Under the pieces are notes generated by a model. That model did not search any database and was not told where the DNA came from. It saw only the letters and a list, made by a program, of their open reading frames with translations. A stretch of DNA of 64,000 nt, from assembly GCA_020638495.1 (NCBI GenBank), contig JACKIN010000010.1, forward strand, positions 62,001 to 126,000, in the 5' to 3' direction. Source of the stretch: Geminicoccaceae bacterium. Its GTDB lineage: Bacteria > Pseudomonadota > Alphaproteobacteria > Geminicoccales > Geminicoccaceae. Below, one piece after another: positions 51,275 through 62,826 of the stretch; the first letter of the stretch is position 1; each line of letters begins with the position of its first letter. Position numbers and translations under genes: made by a program.

Positions 51275-52436
51275 TTGAGCCCGCTTCGCGAGGCCGCGCG
51301 CGCGAGGCCGACCCGCGAGACCGATCCGGCGAGGCCGGCGCTGGAGCGCCTGCGGCTCCGGGATTTCCGCAACTACGCTGGGCTCGAGCTCGAGCTGGCA
51401 CCCGGTCCGATCGTGCTCTTCGGCCCGAACGGCGCCGGCAAGACGAATCTGCTCGAAGCCATCTCGCTCCTGGCCCCGGGCCGCGGCCTGCGGCGCGCCC
51501 GGCTCGAGGCGCTCGACCGCGATGGTGCCGCGGCCCCCTTCCGCCTCGAGGCCGGGCTGCGCACGCCCGATGGCCCCGTCGACGTCGCCAGCGGCCGCGA
51601 GCCGGAGAGCGACCGCCGCTGGCTCGAGATCGCCGGCCAGCCGGTCCGCGGCCTCGCCGCCCTCGCCGACCTCGTCGCCATCACCTGGCTCACCCCGGCC
51701 ATGGACCGCCTCTTCGTCGACGCCGCGGCCGAGCGGCGCCGTTTCCTCGACCGGCTGGTGCTCGGCGTCTACCCCGACCATGCGCGTCGCCTCGCCATCT
51801 TCGAGCGGGCGATGCGCGAGCGCTCGCTGGTGCTGCGCCAGGGCCCCCGCGATGCGACCTGGCTCGACATCCTGGAACAGCGCATGGCCGAATCGGGCGT
51901 GGCCATCGCGGCGGGCCGGCGCGAGCTGGCCGCCGGCCTCGGCACGCTCCTGGCCGAGCCGGACCCGGCTTTGCCCCGTCTGCGCCTCGAGCTCGACGGC
52001 AGCGTCGAGACCTGGCTCGACGACATGGCCGCCCTCGACGCCGAGCAGCGCCTCGCCGACGCCCTGGCCGCGGCCCGCGCCCAGGATACGGAGGCCGGTG
52101 GCGCCGCCATCGGCCCGCATCGCAGCGACCTCGTCGCCATCGATCTCGCCACCAACGAGGCGGCGCCGCGCGTCTCGACCGGCCGGCAGAAGGCCATGCT
52201 GCTCGCCATCGTGCTCGCCGAGGTCCGCCTGCGCGAGCTGGTCGCGGGCGACCTGCCCATTCTCCTGCTCGACGAGACCGCCGCGCATCTCGACCCGACC
52301 CGCCGTGCCGGCCTCGCCGAGCGGCTCCTCGCCCTCGGTGCCCAGGTGCTCCTTACCGGCACCGAGCGCCATCTCTTCAGTGGCCTCGACGGCCACGCCA
52401 CCTTCATCCATGTCGACCGAGGACTGATCCGAGCCG

Positions 52437-52444
<8 letters not shown>
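51275..52444 (+). CDS. recF: DNA repair and recombination protein RecF
   Basis: 389 residues starting with TTG. LRLRDFRNYAGLELEL and Walker A FGPNGAGKTNLLEA are followed by RRRFLDRLVLGVYPDH, the signature GRQKAMLLAIVLAE and Walker B PILLLDETAAHLD. RecF loads RecA at gaps with RecO and RecR. The N-terminus has about 18 additional residues. Its end overlaps gyrB by 8 bp. Confidence 0.94.
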
Positions 52445-54908
<2,464 letters not shown>

Positions 54909-54914
54909 TCGTCA

Positions 54915-55157
54915 ATGCCGACCATTGGCCGCTGGCGCGGCCATCGCTTCTATTTCTACAGCCATGAGCCCAATGAGCCGCCGCACGTTCACGTCGATTC
55001 GAGCAACCGAACCGCGAAATTCTGGCTGCAGCCGGTTGCGCTTGCGCGTAATGTCGGGTTTCGCGCGGATGAGTTGGGCGCTTTGATTGCTCATGTCCGT
55101 GAACATGCGGCCGAGTATCTGGAGGCCTGGAATGGGCATTTTGGCGGCGAGCGCTGA
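54915..55157 (+). CDS. DUF4160 protein
   Basis: 80 residues: MPTIGRWRGHRFYFYSHEPNE, PPHVHVD and AKFWLQPVAL are the DUF4160 core. Members pair with DUF2442 proteins and are suspected toxin-antitoxin-like modules; direct evidence is lacking. It starts 6 bp after gyrB but is more AT-rich than its neighbours, suggesting acquisition. It overlaps the next gene by 26 bp. Confidence 0.82.
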   Translation: MPTIGRWRGHRFYFYSHEPNEPPHVHVDSSNRTAKFWLQPVALARNVGFRADELGALIAHVREHAAEYLEAWNGHFGGER

Positions 55158-55386
55158 CGAACGCGTCCGAGACGTCCGTTTCGACGATAACACGCTCAGC
55201 GTCGACCTGATGGACGGCCGGACCATCACCGTCCCCCTCGCCTGGTACCCGAAACTTCTGGACGCGAGCGCTGCCGACCGGGCCAACTGGGAGGTGGCCG
55301 GTGGCGGCTATGGCCTGCACTGGCCCGCGCTGGACGAGGACCTCAGCACCGAAGGCCTGCTCCGTGGCGCTCCCGCACCCGCCTGA
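55132..55386 (+). CDS. DUF2442 protein
   Basis: 84 residues: ADERVRDVRFDDNTLSVDL, GRTITVPLAWYPKLLDA and GGGYGLHWPALDEDLSTEGL match DUF2442. CTGGAGG lies 6 nt before the chosen ATG; the frame is open upstream, inside DUF4160. It is the partner of the DUF4160 gene, with a 26-bp overlap. The function is unknown. Confidence 0.83.
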   Translation: MGILAASADERVRDVRFDDNTLSVDLMDGRTITVPLAWYPKLLDASAADRANWEVAGGGYGLHWPALDEDLSTEGLLRGAPAPA

Positions 55387-55520
55387 AACAGCCGCAGCCG
55401 TCCCCACCGCCCAGCCCCTCGTCACCTGCGCTTCGTCCGCCACGGCCTTCACCGGCAAAGACCGGTGGGGCCAGGGTAGGCACGCCTTCCCTGCTCCTTC
55501 CTCTTTCATACCGGGCACGT

Positions 55521-56726
55521 TCAGCCCTCGGCCGCCGCCACCATGCGCTGCTTCGCCGCCGCGAAGGCGAGGCCAACGGCCAGCACGACGACGCCGCTGG
55601 CCATGATGGCCGGCCGGAAGCCGACGAGCGGGGTGATGGCGGCGAAGAGGGCGACGCCCGAGGCCTGGCCGGTGAACAGGCAGAAGGCGAAGAGCGAGAC
55701 GGCGCCGCTGCGGTCCTCGGGCACCATCTGGGTGGCGTTGGCCTGCAGGGTGTTGTGCAGCATCATGTAGCCGAGCCCGGCGGCGTAGGCGCCGACGCCG
55801 ACCAGTAGTGGCGCGGGGGAGATGGCGACGAGGGCGAAGCCGCCCAGCGCCACGGCACCGCCGATGCGGGCACAGCCGAATTCGCCGAGCCGGGCGATGA
55901 TCCGGCCGGCGAGAACGGCGAAGGTCAGGCTGCCGAGGCCGAGGCAGCCGAGCACGGCGCCGATGCCGAGATTGCCGAGGCCGTGCTCCCTGGCCAGCAG
56001 GACCCCGATGAACGGCACGACCCCGAAGACCGCGCCTTCGATGGCGACGGCGACCAGCACCACGCGCGGCCAGCGCAGGCGGAGGATGCGCGCGTACTGG
56101 CGCAGCGGGTTGACCAGAAAGCCGCTGCGCTGCGCCGCCTGTCTCGCGAGCCGCGGCAGATGCAGCCAGAGGCCGCCGGTCACGGCGGCGAGACCGAGGG
56201 ACAGGAGCGCGAAGATGTAGCGCCAGTCCATGTAGTGGGCGAGCATGCCCGAGACCGCGAAGCCGGCGATCGAGCCCAGGATGGCGCCGGTCATCAGGCG
56301 CGCGAGCGTCGTCTGCCGTTGGCTGTAGGGCACCGTCTCGCCGATGAAGGCGATCGACATCGGCACGATGCCGCCCGCGGCGAAGCCGGCGAGGGTTCGG
56401 GCGGCGACGAGCTGGTCGAGGCTGGCCACGAAGGCGCAGAGCAGCGAGAAGAGGGCCGCGAACGTGCAGCCGATGCTGGCAGTCCTGAAGGTGCCGAGCC
56501 GGCTGCCGACCGGCCCGAAGAGAAGCTGGCCCATGCCGTAGGCCACGGCATAGGCGATCACCGGTGCCGAGGCCTCGGCGATGCTGGCGTCGAAGCTGCG
56601 CGCGATTTCCGGCACCAGCGGATCGCAGGAGCGCAGGAGCGCTATCGAGAAGAAGCCGGCGAGGCTGAGCAGGAGGATCGCCTGCCCGTGCGGCGGGCCG
56701 TCGGTCGCGTCACCTGCCGCCGTCAT
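55521..56726 (-). CDS. MFS efflux transporter
   Basis: 401 residues with 12 helices. The N-terminal DPLVPEIARSFDASIAEA and GMGQLLFGPVGSRLGTFR (A-motif loop) resemble Bcr/CflA or sugar-efflux-type drug transporters. It may export drugs or metabolites. It starts at MTAAGDATDG; the longer upstream frame is antisense to the start of the next gene. The DUF1499 gene diverges 200 bp away. Confidence 0.82.
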   Translation of the reverse strand: MTAAGDATDGPPHGQAILLLSLAGFFSIALLRSCDPLVPEIARSFDASIAEASAPVIAYAVAYGMGQLLFGPVGSRLGTFRTASIGCTFAALFSLLCAFVASLDQLVAARTLAGFAAGGIVPMSIAFIGETVPYSQRQTTLARLMTGAILGSIAGFAVSGMLAHYMDWRYIFALLSLGLAAVTGGLWLHLPRLARQAAQRSGFLVNPLRQYARILRLRWPRVVLVAVAIEGAVFGVVPFIGVLLAREHGLGNLGIGAVLGCLGLGSLTFAVLAGRIIARLGEFGCARIGGAVALGGFALVAISPAPLLVGVGAYAAGLGYMMLHNTLQANATQMVPEDRSGAVSLFAFCLFTGQASGVALFAAITPLVGFRPAIMASGVVVLAVGLAFAAAKQRMVAAAEG

Positions 56727-56926
56727 GTGTGGCCCGCCCGTTTCGAGACGGGCGGAGCCTAGCGTCGTTCCGCCTGGGGTGCCAGAGCGGGGCCGCCCCC
56801 GCCCGGACTGCCGCCCCGCCGGCTTGCCGCGGCCGCCATCGGGGCGTATTTTGCGAGCATGATCGCTGCCGACCTCCACGAGACCGGTCCCGTCGCGATG
56901 TGCGCCAGCGACGAACGCTCGCGCTG

Positions 56927-57475
56927 ATGTGGCCCATGCCGGAGCGGATCGCCAGGCGCGGCGCGAGTGACACACGGTGGCCGGCCGGAACGGCGGCACT
57001 GCTGATGCTGATGAGCCTGCTCGCTGCCTGCGGCTTCGGTGCCGCCTCCGATGCCGAGCGCCTCGCCCTCGACCCCCTGACGCTCGAGCGCACCGGCTGG
57101 CCGAACGACTATCTCGTCTGCCCGGCCGAGCGCTGCACGGCACCGGCCGACCGCACCGCGCCGGTGCTCGACCTGCCGGCGCTGGACCAGCTCCGTCTCT
57201 GGGAGGAGATGGCGGCGATGAGCGAGCGGACCCGCATCCTCGGCATGGACGAGACCGCCCTCACCCTCCATGTCGAGCAGAGGAGCCGCATCTTCGGCTT
57301 CATCGACACGATTGTCGTCCATGTCCTGCCCTTCGACGACGGCCTGCCCACGGCCGAGCGCAGCACCTTCGCCGCCTATTCCAGGTCCGAGCTCGGCTTC
57401 GGCGACATGGGGGTCAACCAGGCCCGGCTGGAGAGCTGGATCGCCCAGGTCGAGGCGGTCGCCGGCACGCGCTGA
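56927..57475 (+). CDS. DUF1499 lipoprotein
   Basis: 182 residues. The N-terminus has a hydrophobic segment with a lipobox (LMSLLAACGFG), so Cys would be lipidated. The mature part (TGWPNDYLVCPAERCTAP, then RSRIFGFIDTIVVHVLP) is DUF1499. Function unknown. No ribosome-binding site is obvious, and either ATG at 56927 or 56936 may serve. The ABC operon starts 63 bp later. Confidence 0.72.
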   Translation: MWPMPERIARRGASDTRWPAGTAALLMLMSLLAACGFGAASDAERLALDPLTLERTGWPNDYLVCPAERCTAPADRTAPVLDLPALDQLRLWEEMAAMSERTRILGMDETALTLHVEQRSRIFGFIDTIVVHVLPFDDGLPTAERSTFAAYSRSELGFGDMGVNQARLESWIAQVEAVAGTR

Positions 57476-57538
57476 CCGGCTTGACCGCCCCGGGCCCAGC
57501 GCCCAAGCTCGCGGGCAGGAAGAGCGGGGAGGCAAGAA

Positions 57539-58312
57539 TTGGTCGAGGCGCCAGCGGTCGAGCTCAGGGGCATCACCAAGCGCTACGGCAAGGTCGAGGC
57601 GCTGGGTGGTGTCGACCTCGAGGTGGGCAGGAACGAGATCCTCGGCCTGATCGGCGACAACGGGGCCGGCAAGTCGACGCTCATCAAGATCCTGACCGGG
57701 GTCGAGCGGCCCACCCTCGGCCAGATGCAGATCAAGGGCGAGCCGGTCGACTTCGGCCGCTACAGCGTGCGCGGCGCCCATGAGCGCGGCATCGAGACCG
57801 TCTACCAGCAGAAGAGTCTGGGCGACAAGCAGCCGCTCTGGCGCAATTTCTTCGTCGGCCGCAACATCACCAACAAATGGGGCTTCATCGACGTCAGGCG
57901 GCAGAAGGAGCTGGCCAACGAGGTGCTCAAGGGGGCCATCGGCTTTCGCGGGGTCGGCATCGACGTGGATGCCACGGCCGGCAATCTCTCGGGCGGCGAG
58001 CGGCAGGGCATCTGCATCGGCCGGGCCATGCATTTCGACGCCGACCTCATCATCCTCGACGAGCCCACCGTGGCGCTTGCCGTCAAGGAGGTCGGCAAGG
58101 TCCTCTCCTTCATCGAGCGGATCAAGGCCTCGGGCCGCGCCTGCCTCTATGTCGAGCACAACCTCGCCCACGTCCACGCCATGGCCGACCGCATGGTGAT
58201 CATCGACCGCGGCCGCATCGTCGGCGAGGTGCGGCGGGGCGAGATGACCGTGCACGAGCTCACCGAGCACTTCCTCGACCTGCAACGCCGGGGCGAGCGG
58301 GGTGCCGCCTGA
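57539..58312 (+). CDS. ABC transporter ATP-binding protein, sugar type
   Basis: 257 residues, i.e. a single nucleotide-binding domain (not the two found in RbsA/XylG). Walker A GDNGAGKST near 38-46, signature NLSGGERQ, Walker B LIILDEPT, then the H-loop His in VEHNLAHVH. TTG start with GGGGAGG. It powers import with the permease, whose ATG overlaps its stop by 1 bp (TGATG). Similar single-domain ATPases accompany Frc/Xyl-type importers. Confidence 0.9.
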   Translation: MVEAPAVELRGITKRYGKVEALGGVDLEVGRNEILGLIGDNGAGKSTLIKILTGVERPTLGQMQIKGEPVDFGRYSVRGAHERGIETVYQQKSLGDKQPLWRNFFVGRNITNKWGFIDVRRQKELANEVLKGAIGFRGVGIDVDATAGNLSGGERQGICIGRAMHFDADLIILDEPTVALAVKEVGKVLSFIERIKASGRACLYVEHNLAHVHAMADRMVIIDRGRIVGEVRRGEMTVHELTEHFLDLQRRGERGAA

Positions 58313-59346
58313 TGGGGGGCAGGCTCGGCCGGATCGAGGGGCTGGCGATCATCATCGTGGCGATCGTCGTCACCGGCGTCTTCATGGTCATGGCGCCGCA
58401 GACCTTCCTCTCCGACCGCATCTACGCGACGCTCCTGGTCACCATGGCGCCGCTGCTGCTCTGCGCGCTCGGCCTCACTTTGGTCATCGCGTCTGGCCAG
58501 ATCGACCTCTCCTTCTCCTCCATCGTGGCGCTCTCGGGCTTCGTCCTCGCCGCCGCCTACCGCTTCGAGAACATTCCGTTCCTGGCCTTTCTCGCCGAGG
58601 GCTCGGATGCGGCGGCGATCGAGGCGACCCGCGCCTGGCTGATCTGGGTCGGCGCCGTGCTCGCCGTCCTCGCCGGGGCCGGGGCCGGGTGGATCAACGG
58701 CGTGCTCGTCGCCCGGCTCGGCATCCCCTCGATCATCGCCACCCTGGCCACCCTCTTCCTCTGGCGCGGTGTGGCCGTCGTCCTCGCCGGCGGGCTCAGC
58801 TACAACCTCCGGGGCGTGCGCGACACGGCCCTCTGGCAGGTCACCACCGGCCGCCTCCTCGACTGGCTGCCGCTCCAGGCGCTCTGGGTCGGGCTGGTCG
58901 CCGTCGGCTTGTGGTTCATCCTCAACCGCCACCGCTTCGGCGAGGCGCTGCTCTTCCTCGGCGACAATGCCGAGGTGGCGCGGGTCATGGGCATCGACGT
59001 CGCCGCCACCCGCATCCGCCTCTTCACGCTCATGGGAGCGCTCGCCGGGCTCGCCGGCGTCTTCCTCACCGCCGAGAACATCACCTTCTACACCAACCAG
59101 GGCCAGGGCTTCCTGCTGCTCGCCATGGCCGCCGTCTTCATCGGCGGCACCTCGATCTATGGCGGCTCCGGCAGCATCACCGGCACGGTCCTCGGCGCCT
59201 ATATCGTGCTCGTCGTGCAGGCCGGCATCGTCGCCGCCGGCGTGCAGGGCTTCTGGAACGACGTCGTGATCGGCCTCATCTTCATCGCCGCCGTCGTCTT
59301 CCACCTCTCGCTGGAGCGGACCGAGCGTGCCGGCGGGAGCAGTTGA
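58312..59346 (+). CDS. ABC transporter permease, sugar type
   Basis: 344 residues with about eight to ten helices. LCALGLTLVIASGQIDLSFSS, GWINGVLVARLGIPSIIATLA and GRGFGE-like cytoplasmic loop RHRFGEALLFLGDNAEVARVMG are the BPD_transp_2 (RbsC-type) blocks. FIGGTSIYGGSGSITGT lies near the C-terminus. It forms the membrane channel as a homodimer. It is the second gene of the three-gene importer. Confidence 0.9.
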   Translation: MGGRLGRIEGLAIIIVAIVVTGVFMVMAPQTFLSDRIYATLLVTMAPLLLCALGLTLVIASGQIDLSFSSIVALSGFVLAAAYRFENIPFLAFLAEGSDAAAIEATRAWLIWVGAVLAVLAGAGAGWINGVLVARLGIPSIIATLATLFLWRGVAVVLAGGLSYNLRGVRDTALWQVTTGRLLDWLPLQALWVGLVAVGLWFILNRHRFGEALLFLGDNAEVARVMGIDVAATRIRLFTLMGALAGLAGVFLTAENITFYTNQGQGFLLLAMAAVFIGGTSIYGGSGSITGTVLGAYIVLVVQAGIVAAGVQGFWNDVVIGLIFIAAVVFHLSLERTERAGGSS

Positions 59347-59378
59347 ACCACTCGGTCTCAGAATGGAAGGACAAGTCG

Positions 59379-60359
59379 ATGCTCGAACGCGTGCTGCTCG
59401 GCACCGCCATCGCCGCGGTCACCGCCATGCCGGTGGCAGCCCAGGATCTCCTGGGCTCCGGCATGACCATCTTTGCCCAGATGGGCGGCCCCCCCGGCGG
59501 CCCCGCCACCCTGCCCCGCGCCAATGGGGCGAAGGACGCCGCCCGCCATCTCGGCGCTGACCTCGTCGAGCAGTACTCGGGCTGGCTCCCCGACGTCATG
59601 ATCCAGCAGTTCCGCGAGGCCGTCGCCTCGTCGCCCGACTGCATCGTCATCATGGGCCACCCGGGCGTCGACGCCTTCCAGGACCTGGTCGACGAGGCCG
59701 AGGCCGCCGGCATCCTGGTCACCGTCAACAACACGCCGCTCTCCAGCCTGCAGCAGCAATACGGCGGCAACGGCATGGGCTATGCCGGCGTCATCCTCTA
59801 TGACGGCGGCTGGGTCACGGCCCAGAACATGCTGGCCACCGGCAAGCTGCAGCCCGGCGACAAGGCCCTGGTCTACGGCCTCCTCGGCCAGGCCGAGCGC
59901 GGCGAATCCACCCGCGGCCTCAAGGAGGGCCTCGAGGAAGGCGGCGTCGTCGTCGACTATCTCGAGATCAGCCCCGAGGTGAACAACGACACCTCGCTCG
60001 CCGTGCCGATCCTCGTCTCGTATCTCGAGAGCAATCCCGACATCAAGGCGTTCGGCACCCAGCACGGCGGCGTCACCGGCCAGATAGCCCGCGTCCTCGA
60101 GCAGGCCGGCAAGGCGCCCGGCGACATCGTCGTCGGCGGCATCGACCTCGCCCCCTCGACCATCGACGGCCTCGAGCAGGGCTTCATCACCGCCACGCTC
60201 GACCAGCAGCTCTACCTCCAGGGCTTCCTGCCGGTGACGCAGTGCGTCCTGAGCAAGAAGTACGGCTTCGCCGGCCTCTCCATCAACACCGGCGCCGGCG
60301 TGGTGACGCCGGAGACCATCGGCGAGCTGATCCCGCTGATCGAAGCCGGGATTCGGTAG
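59379..60359 (+). CDS. ABC transporter substrate-binding protein, sugar type
   Basis: 326 residues with a Sec signal peptide (MLERVLLGTAIAAVTAMPVAA, cleaved near AQD). The mature protein has the periplasmic-binding fold: QFREAVASSPDCIVIMGHPG, TVNNTPLSSLQQQYGG and GGIDLAPSTIDGLEQGFITA. Sugars are the usual ligands of this subgroup; the specific one is not predictable. GGAAGG lies ahead of the ATG, 32 bp after the permease. A strong terminator follows. Confidence 0.9.
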   Translation: MLERVLLGTAIAAVTAMPVAAQDLLGSGMTIFAQMGGPPGGPATLPRANGAKDAARHLGADLVEQYSGWLPDVMIQQFREAVASSPDCIVIMGHPGVDAFQDLVDEAEAAGILVTVNNTPLSSLQQQYGGNGMGYAGVILYDGGWVTAQNMLATGKLQPGDKALVYGLLGQAERGESTRGLKEGLEEGGVVVDYLEISPEVNNDTSLAVPILVSYLESNPDIKAFGTQHGGVTGQIARVLEQAGKAPGDIVVGGIDLAPSTIDGLEQGFITATLDQQLYLQGFLPVTQCVLSKKYGFAGLSINTGAGVVTPETIGELIPLIEAGIR

Positions 60360-60366
60360 AGAGCAA

Positions 60367-60397
60367 GGAACCGGGGGAACTGAGTTCCCCCGGTTCC
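60367..60397 (+). terminator. Terminator of the sugar ABC operon
   Basis: A perfect 15-bp inverted repeat (GGAACCGGGGGAACT and complement) around a single G, 7 bp after the stop. It is the strongest hairpin in the window. Only a short CCCT follows in place of a T-tract. Confidence 0.75.
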
Positions 60398-60402
60398 CCT
60401 CG

Positions 60403-60477
60403 GCACGTCTCGACCTTGCGCAAGAGGGCGAGGAGGTGACCATCACCCGGCACGGCAAGCCCGCCCTGCGGCGCTAG
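60403..60477 (+). pseudogene. C-terminal fossil of a Phd/YefM antitoxin
   Basis: A stop-ended fragment of 24 codons reads ARLDLAQEGEEVTITRHGKP, then ALRR and a stop. It matches the TLTRHGRP core of Phd antitoxins, including the gene at 18300 in this window. The start, N-terminal DNA-binding strand and most of the toxin-binding tail are gone, and no toxin gene follows. Confidence 0.65.
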
Positions 60478-61052
60478 TTGGTGATCGCCCGCTGCTCCGG
60501 CCGGTTGTCGATCGGAATCATGATGTGGGCGTAGGGCGTGCCCGACCACATGACGTAGGGGCCGTCCGTGTCGAGGGTGGTAGGCAGTCCCTCCAGCGCC
60601 GCCGGATCGGGCACGATCATCATGACGTGCGGCCCTTCGACCACCCAGTCGTTGTCGGCCGTGGGCGTTCCCGCCGCCGGGTCGATGTTGCTGGCGCCGC
60701 CGTCCGACGAGTCGCCGGCCATCATGTAGGAGATGCCGACCCGTGACGCGGTGAAGGGCTCGTGATGCATCCAGGCCTGCATCCAGCGTCGCCATTCGCC
60801 ATCCATGCACATCGGCCCGGCGACCCCCTGCGGTGCCGGAAAGCAGGTGTAGTCGCCGGGCCCCGGACGAAGGATGTTGCCTTCGAGATCGGAGACAGTG
60901 GCCGTGTCTCGGATGTTGGGTGGTGCCGCCCTGAGCGCGTCGGCGATGAGTGCCGTCGCATCCTCGGCGCTGAACGCGGGCCCACCCATGACGATGGCAG
61001 CAAGACACGCGATCGCGCCGGCGTCGAGGGTCGTGCGTCTCGAGGTGGTCAT
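60474..61052 (-). CDS. Exported protein of unknown function
   Basis: 192 residues. A signal peptide (MTTSRRTTLDAGAIACLAAI) ends near AFSAED. The mature protein has CFPAPQGVAGPMCMDGEWRRW, ISYMMAGDSSDGG and WSGTPYAHIMIPIDNRP. I have seen this look in uncharacterised alphaproteobacterial exported proteins; no function can be given. GGAGG at good spacing fixes the ATG. Its stop overlaps the antitoxin fossil. Confidence 0.7.
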   Translation of the reverse strand: MTTSRRTTLDAGAIACLAAIVMGGPAFSAEDATALIADALRAAPPNIRDTATVSDLEGNILRPGPGDYTCFPAPQGVAGPMCMDGEWRRWMQAWMHHEPFTASRVGISYMMAGDSSDGGASNIDPAAGTPTADNDWVVEGPHVMMIVPDPAALEGLPTTLDTDGPYVMWSGTPYAHIMIPIDNRPEQRAITN

Positions 61053-61442
61053 CGTTCGGTCCTCCATTGGCGATGAGGATTCGACGTTCGCACACACCGA
61101 TCAAGAACGGCATCGGTCAACTGGCGTAGGGGCAGCGCCACCGATGACGTAGCCCGGCGTGCGGGCTATCGAGGCCCCCCCTTTTTGACCTGCGCCGCAC
61201 GCGCTCCGCGTTCAGCTCATCCGCCGCGTGCACGCGGGGCGAGGGTCACCTTCACCGCTGGAGGGGCTGGTCCGGCGGCGGCGGCATGGCGGCGATGCGG
61301 CGCGGCTCGCCGACGACCGGCTCGCCGTCGTCGCGGACAGGAGGCCGGGTTCGCTCGCAGATGCGGCGGGAACCAGCAGTCCAGCCGCCGCGTTTGTCGC
61401 TGCCGGGGAATGCTCGGCATGCAATTCGGGGTGGTGCATGAA
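61053..61442. other. 390-bp intergenic region with a hairpin
   Basis: The only clear structure is a 7-bp stem (TAGCCCG/CGGGCTA) with a 5-nt loop at 61150-61168, followed by a C-run and TTTTT. It may be a terminator reading rightward, although no gene ends just before it. No coding region is supported. Confidence 0.4.
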
Positions 61443-61958
61443 ATGGCCGACCTGGTAATCGAGGCGCCCCGGATTCGGGACGACGGTCTTCAACTGGAGG
61501 AAGACCGGGCCTTTCAGGAGCGGTTCTGGCGGGGCGAGCGCATTGCGCTCGGCGTCTTCGCCATCATCATCCTCCTGGCGCTCTTGGGCTTCGCCGGTTC
61601 CGGCGGGCTCCTGGGGTTGGGTGCCGTGGCGAGCAGCGCCGGCAGCGTCGAGCATGCGCGTGTCGTCCGCTGGCAGACTCCCGACCGATTGCGCGTCGTC
61701 CTGACTCTGGATCAGGCGGTGCACGAGGTGGTGCTGGCCGACCCGTTCTCCGCCTGGTTCGACATCGAAACCATCCAGCCCGAACCCGAGCGCAGCTTCA
61801 TCGGTCCCCACGGGCTGGTGCTGCAGTTCAACACGGACGGGGTGCCGAGTTCAGCAGTCCTGCTGAGCGTGCGGCCGGATGCGCCGGGACTGGCGCGCTA
61901 CCGCGTCGTGCTGGACGGAGCGGAGCCGATGACTGTGACTCAACTGGTCCTGCCCTGA
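61443..61958 (+). CDS. Single-pass membrane protein, unknown function
   Basis: 171 residues. A charged N-terminus (RDDGLQLEEDRAFQERFWRGE) precedes one transmembrane segment (ALGVFAIIILLALLGFAG) and an extracytoplasmic domain ending ARYRVVLDGAEPMTVTQLVL. GGGGTGG 8 nt before the ATG of MADLVIE supports the start. It is 10 bp upstream of the DUF421 gene, so the two are probably coexpressed. Confidence 0.72.
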   Translation: MADLVIEAPRIRDDGLQLEEDRAFQERFWRGERIALGVFAIIILLALLGFAGSGGLLGLGAVASSAGSVEHARVVRWQTPDRLRVVLTLDQAVHEVVLADPFSAWFDIETIQPEPERSFIGPHGLVLQFNTDGVPSSAVLLSVRPDAPGLARYRVVLDGAEPMTVTQLVLP

Positions 61959-61968
61959 GGTAGCCCAG

Positions 61969-62418
61969 ATGGAAACGGTCTTGCGCGGCATCGCGATCTA
62001 TCTGGCGCTGCTCGTGGTCATCCGCCTGTCGGGCCGTCGAACGATCGGCGAGATGGCAGCCTTCGACTTCGTGCTGCTGCTGATCGTGGCCGAGACGACG
62101 CAGCAGGCGCTGCTCGGCGACGACTTCTCGATAACCAATTCCCTGGTGCTCATCGTCACGCTCTTCTCAGCGGACGCGTTCTTCTCCTATGTGAAGCAGT
62201 GGTGGCCGCAGGCTGCCAAATGGATGGACGGACAGGCGACGGTCCTGATCAGCCTCGGCAATCCCGACAGGCGCGCCTTGTCGCGGGCGCGGGTGGATCT
62301 GGCCGACGTCTTGCTGGCCGCACGCGAGCAGCACGGGCTGGAGCGGCTGGATCAGATCAAGTTCGCCGTGCTGGAAGCCAGCGGCAGCATCAGCATCATC
62401 CCGAAACGCGACGAATGA
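61969..62418 (+). CDS. DUF421 (YetF-like) membrane protein
   Basis: 149 residues with three N-terminal helices: AIYLALLVVIRLSGRRTIGEM and DFVLLLIVAETTQQALLG. The soluble C-terminal part has RVDLADVLLAAREQHGLERLDQIKFAVLE, the YetF/DUF421 fold. The role is unknown. It forms a pair with the preceding membrane-protein gene. Confidence 0.83.
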   Translation: METVLRGIAIYLALLVVIRLSGRRTIGEMAAFDFVLLLIVAETTQQALLGDDFSITNSLVLIVTLFSADAFFSYVKQWWPQAAKWMDGQATVLISLGNPDRRALSRARVDLADVLLAAREQHGLERLDQIKFAVLEASGSISIIPKRDE

Positions 62419-62529
62419 TCCGGCCTCGCACGGCGAGTCACCACGGCCGGCCAGTCAGCAGTGCCGCCGGCGCCCATCGCCGCCATCAAATCGTCCGTGA
62501 GCAGGGTTGGTGTGCCTTCCCCCGGAGCT

Positions 62530-62826
62530 TCACGCCCCCATCGTCAAGACCAGCGTGAGATAGGCCGCCATGGCCAAGGCCAGCGCCAGAAAGAAATTGC
62601 CGAGCCGGCGCATGGCGACGAAGCCGACGCCGGCCGAGACCCAGCCGGCCGGGCCGGCGGCGAGCACCATGGGGGCCACGAGGGCGGCGAAGATGGTGCC
62701 CGGCATGGCGGTCATGAAGGCCTCGACGAAGGGGCTCGGCTGGAGGCGCTGGGCGAGGCGGTAGCCGCCGATGCGGGTCGCGTAGGTGGCAACGGCCAGG
62801 AGCAGGATGACGCCGATCTCAAGCAT
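62530..62826 (-). CDS. azlD: AzlD-type branched-chain amino acid exporter small subunit
   Basis: 98 residues with three to four helices: ATYATRIGGYRLAQRL, FVEAFMTAMPGTIFAALVAP and FFLALALAMAAYLTLVL. The pairing with AzlC and the AT(R/Y)xxG beginning identify AzlD. It overlaps azlC by 8 bp. The AzlCD complex exports branched-chain amino acids in other bacteria. Confidence 0.82.
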   Translation of the reverse strand: MLEIGVILLLAVATYATRIGGYRLAQRLQPSPFVEAFMTAMPGTIFAALVAPMVLAAGPAGWVSAGVGFVAMRRLGNFFLALALAMAAYLTLVLTMGA

